A stretch of 11,981 bases of DNA from DATARH01 sp035570495 (GTDB lineage Bacteria > Pseudomonadota > Alphaproteobacteria > ATCC43930 > CGMCC-115725): the NCBI GenBank assembly GCA_035570495.1, contig DATMLO010000035.1, positions 1-11,981 on the forward strand, in the 5' to 3' direction. A model generated the notes under the pieces. That model worked only from the letters and a program-made list of their open reading frames with translations, was not told where the DNA came from and ran no database searches. Position numbers and translations under genes: made by a program. Below, one piece after another: positions 8,046-11,981 of this stretch. The stretch's first letter is position 1, and each line of letters starts with the position of its first letter.

Positions 8046-8064
8046 GAGCGGTGACCTGCCGCTC
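8046..8064. repeat. Small inverted repeat between regulator and AGE-like gene
   Basis: GAGCGG (8046-8051) and CCGCTC (8059-8064) form a perfect 6-bp stem with a 7-nt loop in the 58-nt gap. On the minus strand it lies just upstream of the AGE-like gene's ribosome-binding region. No T-run follows, so it is not a standard terminator. It could be an operator half-site pair or an mRNA hairpin, or occur by chance in GC-rich DNA. Confidence 0.3.
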
Positions 8065-8081
8065 CATCGCTCTAGGAAATT

Positions 8082-8876
8082 TCATGGGCACGGGCGTCGC
8101 GACCGGCCGGGCGTGGTGCCGAACACCGCGCGAAACGCGTCGCCGAATGCGGAGCCGCTGCTATAGCCGACCGAGGCGGCGACTCGTGCCGGCGCCTCGC
8201 CCTGCGCCAGCGCCGCCAAACCCTCGGTCAGCCGCAATTGCCGCCGCCATACCTGAAAGCTCATGCCGGTCTCGCGGCGGAACAGCCGCGCCAGCGTCCG
8301 CGCCGACGCGCCCGCCATCTCGGCGAACGCGTCGAGACCGCGCGGGTCGGCCGGATCGGCGAGCAGCGCTTCGGTAACGTGCCGCAGCCGCCGGTCGCGG
8401 CAGGCCGGCACCGCGATCGGCCGCGCCGCGGCACGGCCGATCTCGTGCAGCGCCAGCGCCACGACATGCCGCACCGGGCCATTCTCGTCCCACATCACCG
8501 GCTGCTCGCAGGCGGCGAGGATCAGCTCGCGCAACAGCGGCGAGATCGCCACGACGGTGACTTCGCCGGGGCCGGCACGCGCGGCGTCCTCGCGCAGGAA
8601 CAGGCCGCGCATCGCCAGGCCTTTCGGCATGCGCGAGTCGTGCCGGGTATGCGCCGGGATCCACAATCCTGTGCCCGGCGGCACGATGAACAGCGAAGTC
8701 TCGGTCGTGATCCGCAACACGCCGGTGACCGCGTGCAGCAGTTGCGCGCGCGGATGGCTGTGCCAGCCAGTCTCATGATCGACGTCGTAGTCCTGGGCGT
8801 AACCGACCAGCGGCCGCGGCGCCTGCTCGAACGGCTGCAACCGGGCAATATCGGCGGGCTGTCTTTCCAGCGACAT
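8082..8876 (-). CDS. AraC-family transcriptional regulator with N-terminal cupin domain
   Basis: This 264-residue DNA-binding regulator has an N-terminal cupin sensor (about 20-95), including GWHSHPRAQLLHAVTG (37-52) and PPGTGLWIPAHTRHD (66-80), and a C-terminal AraC domain (about 165-260). The latter holds two helix-turn-helix units, LDAFAEMAGASARTLARLFR (181-200) and EAPARVAASVGYSSGSAFGD (227-246). The ending FRAVFGTTPGRSRR is the typical AraC C-terminus. The layout resembles NimR/YeaM-type regulators, which usually control a divergently transcribed transporter. Here an MFS gene is divergent across 73 nt, and the minus-strand catabolic block starts 58 nt downstream. It therefore probably controls the MFS gene, the block or both. 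The effector is unknown. The last residues of the ORF are short and show no additional domain. Confidence 0.88.
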   Translation of the reverse strand: MSLERQPADIARLQPFEQAPRPLVGYAQDYDVDHETGWHSHPRAQLLHAVTGVLRITTETSLFIVPPGTGLWIPAHTRHDSRMPKGLAMRGLFLREDAARAGPGEVTVVAISPLLRELILAACEQPVMWDENGPVRHVVALALHEIGRAAARPIAVPACRDRRLRHVTEALLADPADPRGLDAFAEMAGASARTLARLFRRETGMSFQVWRRQLRLTEGLAALAQGEAPARVAASVGYSSGSAFGDAFRAVFGTTPGRSRRPCP

Positions 8877-8949
8877 AACTTGGCCATACGTCGGTTAGGG
8901 GACAGCTTACATTGAATCTGCAGAGCGAGACCACCACCGGGATTGTCGG
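8877..8949. promoter_or_regulatory. Divergent promoter region between AraC regulator and MFS gene
   Basis: This 73-nt gap separates two genes transcribed outward, so promoters and probably the regulator's binding sites lie in it or run into the coding ends. It is somewhat more AT-rich than its surroundings around 8905-8920. I could not identify convincing -35/-10 pairs on either strand. A short repeated string, GTCGG preceded by T or AC, occurs at 8890-8894 and 8945-8949, but this is too short to call an operator. The MFS start has only a weak GGGA about ten bases upstream. Confidence 0.5.
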
Positions 8950-10164
8950 ATGAACCCGAACACGCGCCAGATCGCCTTTATCAACACCGCCCACACCTTC
9001 ACCCATTACTCGTTGCTCGTGCTGCCGACGGCGGTGCTGGCGATGGCCGCGCCCGGCGGCCGCTTTGGCGACGCCTACGGGCCGATCCTCGCGCTCGCGA
9101 CCGGCGGGTTCATACTCTATGGCGCCTTTGCCTTGCCGCAGGGCTGGCTCGCCCAGCGTGTCGGCCGTCCTGCGCTGATGACGCTGTTCTTCATCGGCAC
9201 CGGCCTGTCGATGGTCGCGACGGGGTTTTGCAACTCGCCCCTAGCGCTCGCCGTGGCGATCGGCGCGACCGGGTTCTTCGCGGCGATCTATCACCCGGTG
9301 GGCACGGCGATGCTGGTCGATGCCGCCGGCGACAAGCCCGGCCGGGCGATTGGCATCAACGGCGTCTTTGGCAATATCGGGGTCGGATTAGCGCCGGTCG
9401 TCACCGCTTTCCTCGCCGATATCGCTAGCTGGCGCGCGGCGTTTATGGTGCCGGGGATCGTCTGCGTCGCGCTGGGCTTCTTGTGGCTACGCCAGCCCGC
9501 GCCCGAGGCGGCGGCAAAGCGTGCGGCACAAAGTTTTCCCGACATCCCGCGTCATCTGGTGCGGCGCGCGGTGATCGTGCTGCTCGCCATCGCGGTGGTC
9601 AGCGGCCTGGTCTTCAACGCTTTCACGATCCTCCTGCCCAAGCTGATCGAGGAACGGCTCGGCGGCGACCCGCATCTCTTGCCGCTGGTCGGCGTGGCCG
9701 CCTTCTTGACGATGCTGTGCGGCGCGGCGACGCAATTCACCGTTGGCCGTCTGATCGACCGCACGACGCTGAAGCGTATCTTCCTGCCGGTCAGCGCGTT
9801 GCTGGTGCCGGGGCTTGTCGCGGTGAGCTACGTCCAGGGCTGGCTGGTGCTGCCGTTCGCGGCGGTGGTCGCGGCGGCGATTTTTGGCCAAGTCACGATC
9901 AACGAGACGATGACCGCGCGGTACATCTCGCCGGCGCTCAGGACGCGGATGTATTCGATCCGCTTTTTTGTTGGGTTTATCGGCGCGGCCGGCGCCGCGC
10001 CGATGGTCGCGTGGCTGCACGAGCGCAGCGGCAGTCTCACCACGGCGACCTTGATGATGGCTGCGCTTGGCGTCGTCACCTTGCTCTGCGCGCTAGCGTT
10101 CCCCGACCGTCAGGAAGAGTTGCGGCCAGAGTTGTGGAACGCGGCGACGGCGCCCGCCGAGTAG
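8950..10164 (+). CDS. MFS transporter, fosmidomycin-resistance (Fsr)-like group
   Basis: This 404-residue integral inner-membrane protein has about twelve hydrophobic helices in two halves, separated near residues 180-200 by a charged loop (AAKRAAQSFPDIPRHLVRR). The N-terminal NTAHTFTHYSLLVLP (12-26), with its histidines in the first helix, and FFAAIYHPVGTAML in the fourth helix region are typical of the Fsr-like branch of the major facilitator superfamily, which includes drug and metabolite exporters. AQRVGRPALM between helices 2 and 3 corresponds to the MFS A-motif loop, and a related DRTTLKR loop occurs in the second half. The gene is divergent from the AraC regulator, so it is probably under its control. 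Direction of transport (efflux or uptake) and substrate are unknown. The overlapping ORF at 8943-9428 in another frame is a shadow. Confidence 0.88.
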   Translation: MNPNTRQIAFINTAHTFTHYSLLVLPTAVLAMAAPGGRFGDAYGPILALATGGFILYGAFALPQGWLAQRVGRPALMTLFFIGTGLSMVATGFCNSPLALAVAIGATGFFAAIYHPVGTAMLVDAAGDKPGRAIGINGVFGNIGVGLAPVVTAFLADIASWRAAFMVPGIVCVALGFLWLRQPAPEAAAKRAAQSFPDIPRHLVRRAVIVLLAIAVVSGLVFNAFTILLPKLIEERLGGDPHLLPLVGVAAFLTMLCGAATQFTVGRLIDRTTLKRIFLPVSALLVPGLVAVSYVQGWLVLPFAAVVAAAIFGQVTINETMTARYISPALRTRMYSIRFFVGFIGAAGAAPMVAWLHERSGSLTTATLMMAALGVVTLLCALAFPDRQEELRPELWNAATAPAE

Positions 10165-10188
10165 GGGTCGCGGGGATCGTCATAACGG

Positions 10189-10232
10189 GCTTGCGCAAAA
10201 CGCATGACCGCGCGCGCCTAACCGGCGCAAGC
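10189..10232. repeat. Inverted repeat in MFS-amidohydrolase gap
   Basis: GCTTGCGC (10189-10196) and GCGCAAGC (10225-10232) are a perfect 8-bp inverted repeat with a 28-nt loop, starting 24 nt after the MFS stop. A TTTTT run lies 12-16 nt after the stem, at 10245-10249. That is too far for a classical intrinsic terminator but compatible with a weak one. The rest of the 169-nt gap holds no ORF or tRNA. A second short direct repeat, GGCCGCG, appears at about 10254-10260 and 10290-10296. The amidohydrolase gene probably has its own promoter here, though I found no clear consensus. Confidence 0.4.
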
Positions 10233-10333
10233 TGACGCTCTGAGTTTTTGGCTGGCCGCGCCATGTAAAGAAGCGCGCTCAAAAAGGTCGGCCGCGTGGA
10301 AAGCCTGTCCCGTCCACACAGCGGAGGAACCCC

Positions 10334-11812
10334 ATGAGCGGTCACGGTCAACACACTCCGGCGGAAATTCGCGCCAAGCTCAACCATCCGATCATCGACG
10401 GCGATGGCCACTGGGTCGAATACGACCCCGTGTTCGCCGAGCAGATGCGCAAGGTCGGCGGCGATCTCGCGGCCGACGGTTTCCTCGCTGCGATGGCGGT
10501 GACGCGTGACTCGCTGCTGCTCTCCGTCGAGGAGCGCCGCCGGCGCCGGGTGTCGATGCCGGGCTTCTGGACGCGTCAGACCGGCAACACCTATGACCGC
10601 GCGACGGCGATGCTGCCGCATCTGCTCTACGACCGGCTCGATGAGATCGGCTCGGATTTCGCGATCATCTATCCGACCGCCGGCCTTCGGCTGCCGCGCA
10701 TCAAGGACGATGCGACCCGCCGCGCGGTGATCCGCGCCTACAACATCGTCTCAGCCGGCTATTTCAAGGACCTCAAGGACCGGATGACCCCGGCCGCGAT
10801 CATCCCGATGCACACGCCGGACGAAGCGATCGACGAGCTCGAATTCGTCACCAAGGAGCTTGGCTCCAAGGTCGGCATGTTCGGCAGCGCGATGCCGCGC
10901 CAGACCGAGTCGATCCACAAGGGTCAGAACGCCGACGCCGACCGGCTCGGCGTCTGGTACGAGGTGTTCGGCATCGACAGCATCTACGACTACGACCCGG
11001 TCTGGCAGAAATGCGTCGACGTCAAGATCGCGCCGACCTTCCATTCGGCCGGCAGCAACCAGGCGCTGCGCAACTCGCCGACCAACTTCACCTACAACCA
11101 TATCGGCCATTTCGCCGATGCCGGCCACGCCGCGGCCAAGGGCATTTTCCTCGGCGGCGTGACACGGCGGTTCCCGGAACTGCGCTTTGCCTTTCTCGAA
11201 GGCGGCGTCGGCTGGGGCGCGCAGCTATTCGGCGATTTGATGGAGCATTGGGAACGGCGCAACATCAAGGCGCTGGAAAACATGAAGCCCGACAAGCTCG
11301 ACCGTGAGCTGTTGATGAGCCTGGTCGAGAAATACGGTTACGGGGAACACGCGGCGGCGCTCAAGGAGCGCGACGGGTGGCCTGATCCCGAGCTGCACAT
11401 GACCGGCGGGATCGACGACCTCGACGACTTCGCCGCCTGCAAGCTCACCCGCAAGGAGGATTGGGTCGAGCTTTACGCCAAGCCGTATTATTTCGGCTGC
11501 GAGGCGGACGACCGGATGAACGCGACCGCGTTCCTCAATCTGAACCCGTTCGGCGCGCAGCTCAACGCGATCTACAGCTCGGATATCGGGCATTTCGACG
11601 TCATCGACATGCGCGACCCGCTGCCGGAGGCTTACGAACTGGTCGAGGACGGGTTTATCACGGCAGACAATTTCCGCGATTTCGTGTTCGAGAACGCGGT
11701 GCGGCTGTGGGGCACGCAGAACCCGCGGTTCTTCGAGGGCACACGAGTCGCCAAGGAGGCCGAGGCGGTGTTGAAGGCCGCGCGCCCTGCCCTGCAGGTC
11801 GCCGCCGAATAA
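10334..11812 (+). CDS. Amidohydrolase-2 family metal-dependent hydrolase/decarboxylase (ACMSD-like)
   Basis: This 492-residue cytoplasmic TIM-barrel protein belongs to the amidohydrolase-2 group (ACMSD, gamma-resorcylate decarboxylase and relatives), which hydrolyse or decarboxylate small organic acids using a bound metal. Metal-site candidates are the first-strand IIDGDGHW (20-27, D-x-H in place of the classical H-x-H), IIPMH (156-160), TFHSAG (235-240), His256/His259, and SSDIGHFD (415-422), which supplies the final aspartate. The terminal WGTQNPRFFEGT (459-470) resembles the usual N-A-x-R-L-Y ending of the family (here ENAVRLWG). At 492 residues it is longer than ACMSD (about 330); the extra length lies roughly at 310-400. 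A GGAGG at 10322-10326 supports the ATG at 10334. A strong terminator follows 25 nt after the stop. The substrate is not deducible. Confidence 0.87.
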   Translation: MSGHGQHTPAEIRAKLNHPIIDGDGHWVEYDPVFAEQMRKVGGDLAADGFLAAMAVTRDSLLLSVEERRRRRVSMPGFWTRQTGNTYDRATAMLPHLLYDRLDEIGSDFAIIYPTAGLRLPRIKDDATRRAVIRAYNIVSAGYFKDLKDRMTPAAIIPMHTPDEAIDELEFVTKELGSKVGMFGSAMPRQTESIHKGQNADADRLGVWYEVFGIDSIYDYDPVWQKCVDVKIAPTFHSAGSNQALRNSPTNFTYNHIGHFADAGHAAAKGIFLGGVTRRFPELRFAFLEGGVGWGAQLFGDLMEHWERRNIKALENMKPDKLDRELLMSLVEKYGYGEHAAALKERDGWPDPELHMTGGIDDLDDFAACKLTRKEDWVELYAKPYYFGCEADDRMNATAFLNLNPFGAQLNAIYSSDIGHFDVIDMRDPLPEAYELVEDGFITADNFRDFVFENAVRLWGTQNPRFFEGTRVAKEAEAVLKAARPALQVAAE

Positions 11813-11836
11813 CCGGGAGTAAGTTTAAGTCAGTGG

Positions 11837-11865
11837 AATGCGGCGCCCGAGGGCGCCGCATTTTT
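11837..11865 (+). terminator. Rho-independent terminator after the amidohydrolase gene
   Basis: A perfect 11-bp stem (11837-11847 pairing with 11852-11862, core GCGGCGCC/GGCGCCGC) carries a CGAG tetraloop and runs into TTTTT (11861-11865). It lies 25 nt after the stop codon at 11812 and should end the plus-strand transcript. Confidence 0.9.
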
Positions 11866-11895
11866 ACTGTCAACCAAGACATCGGGCCGGCGGCA

Positions 11896-11911
11896 GAGCT
11901 GGGGCCAGCTC
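11896..11911. repeat. Short palindrome near window end
   Basis: GAGCTGG (11896-11902) and CCAGCTC (11905-11911) form a near-perfect 16-bp dyad with a GG centre. As a compact palindrome it could be an operator for a gene beyond the window, or chance. No ORF overlaps it convincingly. Confidence 0.3.
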
Positions 11912-11937
11912 AGTACCGCTGGACACCTCTCCGCGTC

Positions 11938-11960
11938 ATGCCCGGACTTGATCCGGGCAT
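11938..11960. repeat. REP-like palindrome with CTTGA loop
   Basis: ATGCCCGGA (11938-11946) and TCCGGGCAT (11952-11960) form a perfect 9-bp stem with a CTTGA loop, preceded by GTC and followed by CCA. This GTCATGCCCGG...CCGGGCATCCA form is a frequent dispersed intergenic repeat of Alphaproteobacteria. It differs in core and loop from the pair at 1286-1358. The window ends 21 nt later, so the full element may continue outside. Confidence 0.65.
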
Positions 11961-11981
11961 CCAGCTCCGCTTGGCGTGGCT

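Noticed and set aside
8943..9428. Plus-strand 161-codon ORF starting just before the MFS gene
   Set aside because: It overlaps the MFS gene in another frame and lacks hydrophobic or family structure.
1..11981. CRISPR array, tRNA/rRNA, insertion sequence or phage/defence genes
   Set aside because: I looked for regularly spaced repeats, cloverleaf structures, transposase-like proteins and terminal inverted repeats around a mobile gene, and saw none.

Overview
The window is GC-rich, densely coding bacterial DNA. It carries palindromic intergenic repeats of the kind common in Alphaproteobacteria: a GAAA/CTTC-looped pair at about 1281-1366 and a CTTGA-looped one at 11938-11960. Together with the gene content (flavin monooxygenase, DmdC-like acyl-CoA dehydrogenase, LivK-type binding protein, ACMSD-like amidohydrolase), this suggests a metabolically versatile soil or freshwater alphaproteobacterium. 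That placement is inference. I saw no tRNA, rRNA, CRISPR array, insertion sequence or phage gene.

Layout: (1) 23-1264, plus strand: a luciferase-like flavin-dependent monooxygenase. (2) 1265-1381: a convergent intergenic gap holding two hairpins that are inverted copies of each other. (3) 1382-8876, minus strand: a six-gene block, read from 8876 downwards. Its order is AraC-family regulator, secreted (alpha/alpha)6-barrel protein related to the N-acylglucosamine 2-epimerase superfamily, otnK (3-oxo-tetronate kinase), otnC (3-oxo-tetronate 4-phosphate decarboxylase), periplasmic branched-chain-type ABC solute-binding protein, and a DmdC-like acyl-CoA dehydrogenase. otnK and otnC overlap by 4 nt. 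The other gaps are 58-125 nt, so one long operon is possible but not proven. (4) 8877-8949: a 73-nt divergent promoter region. (5) 8950-10164, plus strand: an MFS transporter resembling the fosmidomycin-resistance group. (6) 10334-11812, plus strand: an amidohydrolase-2 metal-dependent hydrolase, followed by a strong intrinsic terminator at 11837-11865. (7) The window ends in another REP-like palindrome.

How the genes may work together: OtnK and OtnC form a known two-step module that phosphorylates a 3-oxo-tetronate and decarboxylates it to dihydroxyacetone phosphate. The usual companions, a tetronate dehydrogenase (ltnD/denD) and an isomerase (otnI), are absent here. In their place the module sits next to a secreted AGE-like barrel protein, an AraC regulator and an orphan ABC binding protein. 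The most interesting reading is a variant sugar-acid utilisation locus in which a periplasmic enzyme processes a carbohydrate and the binding protein captures the product. This is inference. The monooxygenase, acyl-CoA dehydrogenase, MFS pump and amidohydrolase look like general catabolic or accessory genes with unknown substrates. No gene in the window is visibly broken.
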